Translations under genes and position numbers: made by a program
Notes under the pieces: generated by a model
What the model saw: the letters and a program-made list of their open reading frames with translations, nothing else
The model's database searches: none
What the model was told of the DNA's origin: nothing
From: Spartobacteria bacterium UBA695
GTDB taxonomy: Bacteria; Verrucomicrobiota; Verrucomicrobiia; Chthoniobacterales; Chthoniobacteraceae
Assembly (NCBI GenBank): GCA_002298145.1
Contig: DBMP01000022.1
Span: forward strand, 80,483-144,482
Length of the DNA: 64,000 nucleotides
Direction of reading: 5' to 3'
Shown: piece by piece, positions 26,073 to 35,200 of the stretch
Position numbering within the stretch: the first letter of the stretch is position 1
How the letters are laid out: every line of letters starts with the position of its first letter

Positions 26073-28238
26073 TCAGAGTCCCCAAGGGGTTGGCGTAAGG
26101 GGCGATTGAAACGGGTGGATCCCTTTTACTTTCACCTTTCGCGCAAAAATCTTGTCGCTTGAAGCGGCGTAGAGGACGTCAAAGTCGGCACCGCCAAAAG
26201 CAAGGTTCAGGACTCTGCCGGAGGGTATCGGCAACAGACATTGATTGTGGCCCGTTAAGTCGGAGGTTTGGATGCCCATGCGCGTGGCTGCATACAGGGC
26301 GCCACGCCGGTCAATGGCCAGACCTTCAACGCCACTGTCGTCTGCTGAGTCTGGTACGTGTAACCAATGGAACGGTTGGCGATGGCGCAAGGTGCCGTCA
26401 GCTTCGATCTGGTAGCTATAGACCCAGTGGGAGCCTCCATCCGCCACATAGAGAAAATGCTCGTCTGGTGAAATCGCAAGACCTGTGGCCTCTTTGATGC
26501 CGGTGTCGACGATGCTTTTTTCTCCCGTAGGGGCGATGTACCAGACGTTACTTCCCGACAAACTGTTGGGACTCTGGCCGGTCACGTAAACACCACCGCT
26601 CCGGGTTGCCGCGAGGGCGTGCCCCGGGGTATCCCGAGCCAGCACGCGGATGGTTTGGTCCGCAGCAATGGCGATCAGCTGCCCGGTGGTTGAGGATACG
26701 GCCAGGAGTTGTCCATGTGCACTGGTCGCCAAGCCTGAGGAATGCCGGGCGTCTGCAAGAAACAGGTTTATCTTTCCGTCGATTCCTATTTTAAAGATTT
26801 GGTTAGCCTGGGCGTCGCAGAAAAAAACTTCGCCATTCGGGGTTACCGCCAACCCTCGCACGTCGTGGTAGCCTTCGCCGATCAGGTGCCATGCCTCGTC
26901 GCGCAATAGGATATCTTGAATTCGGGGGGAACCGCTTCCGCTGATGACGGGCGCAGGCCAGCCCCGCCAGAGCCAAGCCATGGCTTCCGGGAAAATATCG
27001 GTGTAGCGATCTCCGTGTGTTCCGTTGCTGGAACGGAATTGATAGTCATAGCCGGAGAATTTGAGAGCTTGCTCCATTTCCTGGTTGGCTAGGTACCAGT
27101 TGCCGCCGGTATTTTCCATGTCATTGGAGGCGACGTGCAGGAAAACGCGCAACGGCTTCGGTTCACATTTACGAATGAGAATGGGGAGAGCGCTGCCGCC
27201 GCGGAAGGAAACGAAGCTGCCACTGATCGAGTAAACACGGCGAAAGGCGTCCGGGCGCTCCCATGCAGCGTTGAAGGCGCAGATTCCTCCGCTGGAACAA
27301 CCTCCGATGCACCGGTCGTTGCCATCGCTAGAGAGGTTGAGCTGATGGGTCTGGGCGACATAAGGCAGCATTTCTTCCAGAAGAAAGCGAGCGTATCGAT
27401 CACCCATGCTATCGTATTCAAAGCATCGGTTGGCGCGCCCGGCCTTTTCATGGGAGGAGGCTGCTGACAACTGGCCGGGTTGAATGAAGATGCCGACCAT
27501 GGCGGGAATTTGATGGTTGAAGATGAGCCGGTTGAGCGCCGATGTGAAGCGGCGATCGAGGCCGTCTTGCCCTACATAGACGCACGCCGGTTTGGTAGGG
27601 TCATATTGTGGGGGAATGTACACCCAATATTTTCGGGTCGTGCCGGGAAAAATGGCGCTTTTGTCAAAGATCCCCTCGATTATTTTTCCGCGCGGTGTGG
27701 GGCTCCATTTGATGCCGCTCGTGGTGGTGCTCGGTTCCAGACGGATTGCGCCTAGGAAAAATTCCGGAGCGGTCTCCAAGGCCAACCGAAAGTCTGCCGC
27801 ATCGCACCGGTTGTCAAAACGTGCATCTGTGACCGCGAACGTGACGCTCTTCCATGTTTTGGTGTTACTTAAGATGATCGAGCCCGCCCGCTTGAAGGCA
27901 CCTGGAATGGGGCGCTCCTCCAATGAGTCGTATTCGAGGCCGACGACGCCCGTGCCTTGATCGTAGTAATCCACTTTGAATACGACGGAGGGGCGGGCGC
28001 CGTCCTTGGCGTTCTCGTCGGTAACTGTGAAATAGAGCCGTTTCTCCATAGCTTGGCTGCCCCGAAGAGGCCAGGCCTTCCGGGCATCCAAGGCAATGGG
28101 GATGTATTGTTCCTGATATTTCCCTTGGGTTAGCTCCATGCCTTGGGCGGTGTCGGGCGTGACGGAAAGTTCCGCAGCGCCGCAGGGGAGCGACGCAAGG
28201 CCTAAAACAAGGGACATAATCAGAAAATATTTTGCCAT
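26073..28238 (-). CDS. Secreted esterase fused to an SMP-30/gluconolactonase-like beta-propeller
   Basis: The 721-residue protein has a signal peptide (MAKYFLIMSLVLGLASLPCGA) and three regions. Residues 22-175 form a beta-sandwich-like segment. Residues 176-430 are an alpha/beta hydrolase of the enterochelin/feruloyl esterase D type with YWVYIPPQYDPTKPACVY and the nucleophile elbow GGCSSGG (Ser315), and a likely catalytic His in SNGTHGDRYTD. Residues 440-721 look like a six-bladed SMP-30/gluconolactonase propeller (VRGLAVTPNGEVFFCDAQAN, VEGLAIDRRGALYAATRMG). It probably removes acyl groups from the target glycan outside the cytoplasm. It is the third gene of the minus-strand unit starting at 32008, 24 bp after the previous gene. 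Confidence 0.78.
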   Translation of the reverse strand: MAKYFLIMSLVLGLASLPCGAAELSVTPDTAQGMELTQGKYQEQYIPIALDARKAWPLRGSQAMEKRLYFTVTDENAKDGARPSVVFKVDYYDQGTGVVGLEYDSLEERPIPGAFKRAGSIILSNTKTWKSVTFAVTDARFDNRCDAADFRLALETAPEFFLGAIRLEPSTTTSGIKWSPTPRGKIIEGIFDKSAIFPGTTRKYWVYIPPQYDPTKPACVYVGQDGLDRRFTSALNRLIFNHQIPAMVGIFIQPGQLSAASSHEKAGRANRCFEYDSMGDRYARFLLEEMLPYVAQTHQLNLSSDGNDRCIGGCSSGGICAFNAAWERPDAFRRVYSISGSFVSFRGGSALPILIRKCEPKPLRVFLHVASNDMENTGGNWYLANQEMEQALKFSGYDYQFRSSNGTHGDRYTDIFPEAMAWLWRGWPAPVISGSGSPRIQDILLRDEAWHLIGEGYHDVRGLAVTPNGEVFFCDAQANQIFKIGIDGKINLFLADARHSSGLATSAHGQLLAVSSTTGQLIAIAADQTIRVLARDTPGHALAATRSGGVYVTGQSPNSLSGSNVWYIAPTGEKSIVDTGIKEATGLAISPDEHFLYVADGGSHWVYSYQIEADGTLRHRQPFHWLHVPDSADDSGVEGLAIDRRGALYAATRMGIQTSDLTGHNQCLLPIPSGRVLNLAFGGADFDVLYAASSDKIFARKVKVKGIHPFQSPLTPTPWGL

Positions 28239-28262
28239 GTTGCCGAACTGAAGAAGAAGGGG

Positions 28263-29657
28263 CTAAACCGTGTAAGCCAGGGGAGCTTGATCGCGTCCCC
28301 ATCCAAAATTCATCATAAAATCGCCACGGATGGCGAAGATCTCGGCATCGTGCAACTCCACTTCGATGTGCAGGTTCTCAAGCGCGGCAAACTCGGCGGC
28401 GCCGAGGCCCGACTTCCATACGGGCGACCAAAAGAGGTCGTCTCCCGTGAATGGCACGCAATCCTCAAAAGAGAACCCTTGGAAGGGAGCGCCAAGCTCG
28501 TCGGTGAGCTGCACGCGGACCCTTCCATAAGGAGCGCGCACATTGAGCCGGAGGTCGGGCCCGGTGAATTTTAAGAGGCGCGTCATGATGCGACCGCGCA
28601 CCACACTTTCCAGGCTGAAGAAGCCGTCAAGCCGCAAGGTGTGAAGCATCAAGGCCGCATCGGTGAGTTCCTGGTCGACGAAGTGCTCCGCCTTGGAGCC
28701 GCCGGAGTAAAAGCGCACTTCGCGCCCATTGGCGACCACCATGGCCCCCGTGTAGACACAGCCGCCGCCGTGTTCGCCGCGCGGATTGCGTTCGATAAAT
28801 GCCTGGTGCGTGGCGCGGTTAAACCGCCAGCCGTCGAGGCTGTAGGCCAGGGCACAGTCGATGCCGCCGCTCATGCCCTTGTGGCGGATCTCTTCCGTCG
28901 GGTGGCAATGCAGCCGCCAAAGCAAGCCGAGATACATTTCCTCGTAGCGGTAGACGGGCATCCCATAGAACTGGATCAGTTGAGGGTCCTCGGGATCGGG
29001 ATGGATGATGAGTTCCCGATTGAGGATTTTTTGCCAGTCCCTGGTTTCGAAAAAGACGATCCGGCGGTCGCCGTTATGGGGGCGGCGGGAAATGCAGTAG
29101 GTCTGGCGGTGGTGGTTGTAAAAGGCGGTGATGGGGCTGTCGAGGCTGTAGTCGCCAATCTCCACGGAGGGATCGATTTTCCAGCGCACCGCGTCGGGGC
29201 TCACCGCCATGCCTTGTTTGCCGTCGCGGCTAAAGAGGTATTTGAAGCGGCGATCCGGATCGGGGTCGATGGGGTCCCTTAAAATGGGAGCGCCGTCGAT
29301 ATGCCCTTCAACGCCGAAAACTTGATTGGGCGCGTGCTGCCGGAATCCCTTCTCGATTTGCCCGGAAACGTCCGGCTTGGTCCAATGAATGCCGTCTTCG
29401 CTTTCAGCCAGCATCAGTGCTTGGGAACGGGGCAGAAACCCCATGGCATGCCGGGGGCCATTGGGAATGGCGGCGCAGTAAACGGCTTTCCATTTTCCGG
29501 TGGCCTCGTCCTGCCAGATAAAAGGAAAGTTCCAGGTTCCCTCGGTGAGGGGATCTTCCAGCGTGGCTTCGGGAATATAGCGGGGTTTGCCCATGACGCG
29601 TCGGACGTTTTCCATTACGCAAAGGGGCCAGTCGTCAAAGAATAGGAGGGTTGCCAT
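28263..29657 (-). CDS. Putative beta-propeller glycosidase (GH32/GH43-like)
   Basis: The 464-residue protein has no signal peptide. Repeated segments such as GTWNFPFIWQDEATGKWKAVYC, here noted by WQDEATGKWKAVY, AESEDGIHWTKPD, FSRDGKQGMAVSPDAVRWKID and SLDGWRFNRA follow the pattern of five-bladed propeller glycosidases of clan J/F. The C-terminal 110 residues (GRIMTRLLKFTGPDLRLNV onward) resemble the beta-sandwich often attached to GH32 proteins. I cannot identify the catalytic acids with certainty and the substrate is unknown. It lies 8 bp after the GH31 gene and 24 bp before the esterase gene, so the three are surely co-transcribed. Confidence 0.62.
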   Translation of the reverse strand: MATLLFFDDWPLCVMENVRRVMGKPRYIPEATLEDPLTEGTWNFPFIWQDEATGKWKAVYCAAIPNGPRHAMGFLPRSQALMLAESEDGIHWTKPDVSGQIEKGFRQHAPNQVFGVEGHIDGAPILRDPIDPDPDRRFKYLFSRDGKQGMAVSPDAVRWKIDPSVEIGDYSLDSPITAFYNHHRQTYCISRRPHNGDRRIVFFETRDWQKILNRELIIHPDPEDPQLIQFYGMPVYRYEEMYLGLLWRLHCHPTEEIRHKGMSGGIDCALAYSLDGWRFNRATHQAFIERNPRGEHGGGCVYTGAMVVANGREVRFYSGGSKAEHFVDQELTDAALMLHTLRLDGFFSLESVVRGRIMTRLLKFTGPDLRLNVRAPYGRVRVQLTDELGAPFQGFSFEDCVPFTGDDLFWSPVWKSGLGAAEFAALENLHIEVELHDAEIFAIRGDFMMNFGWGRDQAPLAYTV

Positions 29658-29665
29658 AATGAGGA

Positions 29666-32008
29666 TCAGGACGGGATGAGGTCTGCAGTTGGGGTGGAGA
29701 CGGTTAGTTGAACGTTAGAGGGGAGGGGGTTTTCCACAATGCCAAATTGTTGGCCGTTTCGCCGGAGGCGCAGGCTATGCAACGCGTTGCTTTCCGGCAG
29801 GTAGACAAGGGCTTGCGCTTCGTCCGTTTTGGCGGCGAACACTTTGATTTCCAATGCCCTCCAGTTGATTTCCGCAGTGCTTTGCGCCACGGCAGCCTGC
29901 GGTAGGGCGGCTCCATCGCGGACAAGCAAAACGAGCGGGATTTCTCCGGCGGCGATTGGATGCCACTGGCCGCCGGGGTAGACTCTGCCGCTCTGGTAGT
30001 CGATCCAATGGCCCGGGGGAAGGTAGACGCGGCGGACGTTGGTTTCTTCAAAAAGCGGGGCCACCAGCAAGTCGCTGCCAAAGAGGTATTCGTCCTCGAT
30101 GAGCCACGAGCCGGGATCGTCTGGGTATTCCAGGAACAGCGCGCGCATCATCGGCAGACCTTGCTCGCTGCTGGCCTTGGCCTGAGCGATAATATAAGGT
30201 AGGAGCTGGTATTTAAGCTTCGCGCATCGACGGAAGGCCTCCGTGAACGCTTCGCCGTAGGCCCACGGTTCCTTGGGGGGAGCTCCATGGCATCGGCTGT
30301 GGCTGGAGAGCATGCCAAAGGGGAGCCAACGGCGGTAGATGGCTTCCGGGCTTTGGTGAACGAAGCCGCCGATATCGTGGCTCCAAAAGGAGAATCCGCA
30401 CAGCCCGAGCGAAAGGCCGCCGCGCAGTGTGGCCGCCATGGCGGAATTCGTATTTTCGGCATCGCCGCCCCAATGGATCGGATAGCGTTGAGACCCGGCC
30501 CACGCGCTGCGCGCCCAGATGATGGAGTCTCCCGTCACTTCGCGCGTGATTTCCGCAACGGCTTGATTATAGCGCAGGGGGTAGAGGTTGTGTTCAAAGA
30601 AGCCGCTTTGGCCGGAATGGTAACGCCCCAACAGCGGAGCCCCTTCGCCAAAATCCGCTTTAATGGCGGATACGCCCATTTTGAGGAGGTTCACCAGGAG
30701 TTGCTGATACCAGCGCACGGCATCGGGATTGGAGAAATCGAGCACCGCGTCTTCTGTCGGCAAGTGGTTGTGGAGGGAGCTTTGGACGGCATATCCCTTC
30801 TCGACGGCTTCACGGTAGAGCGGATTGGCCGGGGTAAAATAGGGAAGCTGCCAAAGGCTGATTCGGAAACCCGCCTTGCGCAGATCCGCGATCATTTGGG
30901 CCGGGTTGTCAAAGCGCGTGGTGGAAAATTGGTAGTCACACAGCCAGTCGGTTTCAAACCATCCGGTATCGAGGTGGATCACGTCGCAAGGGATGCGGTG
31001 TTCGCGGAGGTCCGAGGCGACTTGCCGCACTTCCTGTTCGGATTTGTAGGTGATGCGGCTCATCCAAAGGCCAAAAGACCACGTCGGAGGCATCGGACTG
31101 CGGCCGGTCAATGCGGTGTATTCGGCCAGCACTTCCTTTGGGGTGCCGATAAAGAAAAAGAGATCCAACGAGTCGTCGCCCAGGAACATCGTCGTGGTGG
31201 CATCGTGGGTGTGCCCGAAGTCGAACGTCATGGGCGCCGTCGTATGGACGAACATGCCGTAACCCCGGCTGCTCATAAAAAACGGCACCGGCTTGTACAT
31301 GAGCTGGTGCTGCACGCCATGGGCATCGAAACTCCAAAGGGGGATCTTCTGTCCCCGCTTGTTGAGGCGTGTGAAGGATTCGCCGCATCCGAAGATTTTT
31401 TCGTCGGGTGCGAGGCTGAAGCTTGCCGCCACATGGCGGGCGAGGTCCGCCCCTCGGCGCACAAAGGAGAATGGCGTGGGTTGACGGTTGAGCAGTCCCG
31501 CACAGTCCCCGGGATGAACGGAAGCCGTTAGCGTTTGTCGCTGGGCATCGCGGAATTCAACCCGCCACGGGGACGGTCGGACAGTGATCACCCCGAAAGG
31601 GCCTCGGTATTCAAACGCGCCGTCCCTGGCCTTCATGGTCCATCCCAAATCCGTTGCAGGCGGATGGGCCAGCATGAGGGAAGGGGAGTCGGTTAATGGG
31701 CCGGGACTGGTGCCGATGCGCAAGCGGACGGTTCGCGGCGTGATAAAGCTGAGCGAAAAGGGAGACTCGGCCTCTTCGCCGTAGACCGGGGGAAACTCCC
31801 AGGAGGGCGACTTTTCGTAGGGGACCACCATTTGTCCGAAGGCCATTCTCGACTTCAGCCCGTAGCGGAGCCACCGCAAGGTGCCCTTGGTGCTTGCGGG
31901 ATCAAAAGTGGGAGCCTCGCTGACTTGGAAGAAAGTATTCTCCAGCCCTTCAAAATCGCGGCTGATATCGGGGGGCTGATTAAGTAAAGAATCGCCGGAA
32001 ATGCTCAT
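29666..32008 (-). CDS. GH31 alpha-glycosidase, alpha-xylosidase-like
   Basis: The 780-residue enzyme lacks a signal peptide and should be cytoplasmic. It carries a galactose-mutarotase-like N-terminal domain, the GH31 TIM barrel (about 310-650) and C-terminal beta domains. The catalytic nucleophile is Asp452 in AIKADFGEGAP and the acid/base is Asp516 in HWGGDAENTNSAM. The reading KADFGE and the WMSRITY segment resemble alpha-xylosidases (YicI, XylQ) more than alpha-glucosidases. It is the first gene of the leftward unit, opposite the PEP-CTERM surface protein, with operator-like ATCGATCA sites at 32055 and 32134. The transporter at 39926 is of the type that partners alpha-xylosidases in other bacteria. 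Confidence 0.9.
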   Translation of the reverse strand: MSISGDSLLNQPPDISRDFEGLENTFFQVSEAPTFDPASTKGTLRWLRYGLKSRMAFGQMVVPYEKSPSWEFPPVYGEEAESPFSLSFITPRTVRLRIGTSPGPLTDSPSLMLAHPPATDLGWTMKARDGAFEYRGPFGVITVRPSPWRVEFRDAQRQTLTASVHPGDCAGLLNRQPTPFSFVRRGADLARHVAASFSLAPDEKIFGCGESFTRLNKRGQKIPLWSFDAHGVQHQLMYKPVPFFMSSRGYGMFVHTTAPMTFDFGHTHDATTTMFLGDDSLDLFFFIGTPKEVLAEYTALTGRSPMPPTWSFGLWMSRITYKSEQEVRQVASDLREHRIPCDVIHLDTGWFETDWLCDYQFSTTRFDNPAQMIADLRKAGFRISLWQLPYFTPANPLYREAVEKGYAVQSSLHNHLPTEDAVLDFSNPDAVRWYQQLLVNLLKMGVSAIKADFGEGAPLLGRYHSGQSGFFEHNLYPLRYNQAVAEITREVTGDSIIWARSAWAGSQRYPIHWGGDAENTNSAMAATLRGGLSLGLCGFSFWSHDIGGFVHQSPEAIYRRWLPFGMLSSHSRCHGAPPKEPWAYGEAFTEAFRRCAKLKYQLLPYIIAQAKASSEQGLPMMRALFLEYPDDPGSWLIEDEYLFGSDLLVAPLFEETNVRRVYLPPGHWIDYQSGRVYPGGQWHPIAAGEIPLVLLVRDGAALPQAAVAQSTAEINWRALEIKVFAAKTDEAQALVYLPESNALHSLRLRRNGQQFGIVENPLPSNVQLTVSTPTADLIPS

Positions 32009-32033
32009 GCTGGAGAGTTGAATATCAGGTCTT

Positions 32034-32064
32034 GATAGAATTACAAACTATTAGATCGATCAAA
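32034..32064. promoter_or_regulatory. Operator-like site 1 of the glycan regulon
   Basis: ATCGATCA at 32055-32062 (AGATCGATCAAAAT) lies 47 bp upstream of the GH31 start, inside the 210-bp divergent gap. The octamer recurs in every promoter region of the locus. Confidence 0.65.
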
Positions 32065-32128
32065 ATTACCCTTTGGAAAGCTGGAATTCTCGCGGAAAAC
32101 TCAAATTTTCAAAAAAGAGATTGCGGAA

Positions 32129-32146
32129 ATTTAATCGATCATATAA
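32129..32146. promoter_or_regulatory. Operator-like site 2 of the glycan regulon
   Basis: ATCGATCA at 32134-32141 (TTAATCGATCATATAA), 78 bp upstream of the start of the surface-protein gene. Spacing to site 1 is 79 bp, so one bound dimer each could serve the two divergent genes or loop together. Confidence 0.65.
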
Positions 32147-32218
32147 ACACAAACTATCGGAGTTTCTCAGTCAAATCCTCCCTTGCGGTCATCTGCTTTC
32201 CTAACCCCAAAGCTTCCC

Positions 32219-35200
32219 ATGAAAAAATCCCCTTCGTTTCGTCATGTCTCCGCGCAACCCCTGCTTGGAGCGGTCACAGCCACCCTCTTAACTCTCGCGG
32301 TCCCTCTGCAAGCGGCTTCGAGTTCGTGGAGCAGCACCACCGCTGGAACCTGGAGCAACGCCGCGAATTGGACCGGCGGTAATGTGGCCGACGGCTCAGG
32401 CTCCACGGCGGATTTTAGCAACGTTAATATCACCGCGGACCCCACGGTGATCCACCTCGATTCCGCCCGGACGATTGGAAATCTAATTTTTGGCGATACC
32501 GACACCTCCAGCGCGGCGGGTTGGCTCTTGGATAACAATGGCACTGTGGCCAATATTCTGACGTTGGCGGGTGGCACGCCCTCTATTACAGTGAACACTT
32601 TGGGCGCGTCCAAGGCGGCCACCATCAGCGCGGTTATTGCCGGCACCTCCGGATTTACCAAGGCGGGGGCAGGACAGTTGACACTCACCGGCTCCAATAC
32701 CTATACCGGCGTGACGACGATCAACGCGGGAACGCTTTCGGTTTCAGGCGGCAGCGCGATTGCCGATACCAGTGCGGTAGTGCTGGCCAATGTGGCGGGA
32801 GCGAGCTTCCAGGTCAGCGGAGCTGAAACCATCGGCTCTTTGGCGGGAGGCGGCAGCATCGGTGGCAACGTGAATATCGTCTCCGGCACGCTGACAACCG
32901 GGGCCGACAATACCAGCACCACATTTGCGGGCAATATTACCGGCACCGGCGGGTTCATTAAAAACGGTACGGGAACCATGATGCTCACGGGGACCAATAG
33001 CTATACCGGGTTGACCCAGGTGACCGGCGGTGTTCTCGATGTAGGAACCATCAGTGCCGGCAGCTTGACTAGCAACGGCGGCATTCTTCTGGGCAACGGC
33101 GGTATTATTCAAGGGAATGGTACGCTCACCCGCACCTTAAGCTATAACGGCACGCCTACTTCCAGCCAGATAGCCTCGGCGAGCGGCACTTCTTCTTCTG
33201 GCGGTTTCGCCGCGCGGGGCGGTCAGCTTACCGTCAACTTGAGTGGTGAGCTTCAGTTTACCGGTAACTATGCGTTTGGAACGGGCTTGGTTTTTGGCTC
33301 TTCGACTTCCGATAGCAAAGTCGTCTTCACCTCCGGTATCAATTTGGACACCTCCATTGGCAACACCCGCACGATTACGGTGAACTCTGGGGTCAATACG
33401 CTTGGCAGTACGGCGGAGATCACCGGGACCATTCGCTCAGGGGTAACCAATACGCTGGGGGTGGATGCCGGGTTGACCAAGGCCGGTACCGGCATCTTGC
33501 TCTTGAGCGCCTCCAATACCTACTCCGGGGCGACCATCGTCAATGCGGGATCGGTTCAACTTGGTAACGCCGCTGGCCTTGGCAGCGGCGGCGTTACCGC
33601 TTCCTCGGGTGCGGGTGGTGTCACCACCGGCGTTAACGGGGTTGGCGCCACGTTTGTTAACAACGGTACAACGCTGGACTTAAATGGCCAGACGAACGTC
33701 AACGAGGTGATTCAGATTATCGGCAGTGGCGTTGGGGGGAATGGTGCGCTGGTTAACAATAGCACCACTGCGGCCAGCATCGGCAATGGCGTGGCCGTCG
33801 TGACAATCTCGGCTGGTGCCAATAGCTCGCTGCCGACCATCACACTCAGTGGCGGTGGCGGATCGGGCGCGACGGTTGCTGCGGCCAGTTTTGGCGTAAG
33901 CTCCCAAAGTTTTACCATTGACGGGGGCAGCACCACTTATTCCGTGGCTCCGACGGTGACCATTTCCGGCGGCGGCGCCACCAGCACGGCCACGGGGGTG
34001 GCGGTGCTCGATGCCAATGGCAAGGTAATCGGGGTTACGATCACTTACCGGGGCACGGGTTATACGAGCGCCCCGACGTTGACATTCTCTGGGGGCACGG
34101 TTCTTTCTGCCGGTACGAACCCTTCCGCCACGGGCAATACAAGTTACTTCGTGGTGGATCCGCAACTTTTGAGTTCCGGTAGCGGTTATACCAGCGCCCC
34201 GACAGTGAGCTTCAGCAGCGGTACCGGGAACGTAGGCACGGCGACGCTGACCCAGGTTCTCTTGGGCGGCAATGCCTCCATTGGCGGCAGCGGGGATATG
34301 ACGATCAATGCCGTGGTTTCCAGCACTTCGAGTTCCTATGGGCTGACCAAAGTGGGCGCGGGGACGGTGACACTCACCGGCTCCAACACCTACGCGGGCT
34401 CGACCACCATCAGCGGAGGCACGCTGGCGATCTCGGGCGGCAATGCGATTGCCGACGTGGGCGCGGTCATCTTGTCCAATTCGACCGGAGCTGCCCTCCT
34501 GCTCAATGGCAGTGAGACCATTGGTTCGCTGAGTGGCGGCGGCGCGGTTGGCGGCAACGTGGTTTTGGGCGGCAACACGCTCACGGTGAGCGGCACCACC
34601 AACACCACCTATAGCGGAAATATTTCAGGTGGCGGCGGGTTGACCAAAAATGGCACAGGCACCCTGACCCTCAGCGGTTCTAACAGCTATGATGGGGTGA
34701 CCACGGTGAGCGGTTCCGGCAGCGTCTTGATCATCACCAACGGCAATGCATTGGGTAGCACCTTGGGTAATACCGTCATCTCGGGTACATCAACCAACTC
34801 GGCGCAGTTGCAGCTCAGCGGAAACATCAATGTTGCCGAAGCGCTGACCGTGAGTGGGGAAGGCACCTCGTTTAGCGGGGCGTTGCGCAGCACCAGCGGC
34901 ACCAATACATGGAGTGGCGCGATTACGCTCGCTGGTGCCTCAGCCCGCATCCTTGCGAATGCGGGGGTTTTTAATCTGACAGGCGGCATTGCCAGTGGCT
35001 CTACCACGCTGTCGCTCGATGCCCAGAGCGGTGCCCGCATTAATATTACCACCACGGCTCTGAACCTTGGGTCCGGCAAATTCAACGCTTATGATCCTGG
35101 CATCATCAGCCTCGGGGTTACTGGCAATATTTTTAGCTATGTGACCATTGGTTACGCTGGCACGTTGCAAACAACGATGGCCAATGTGATGCCCACCACT

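Noticed and set aside
27395..27402. ATCGATCA inside the esterase gene
   Set aside because: It lies in coding sequence with GC-rich flanks and no promoter context; one or two chance copies are expected in 64 kb.
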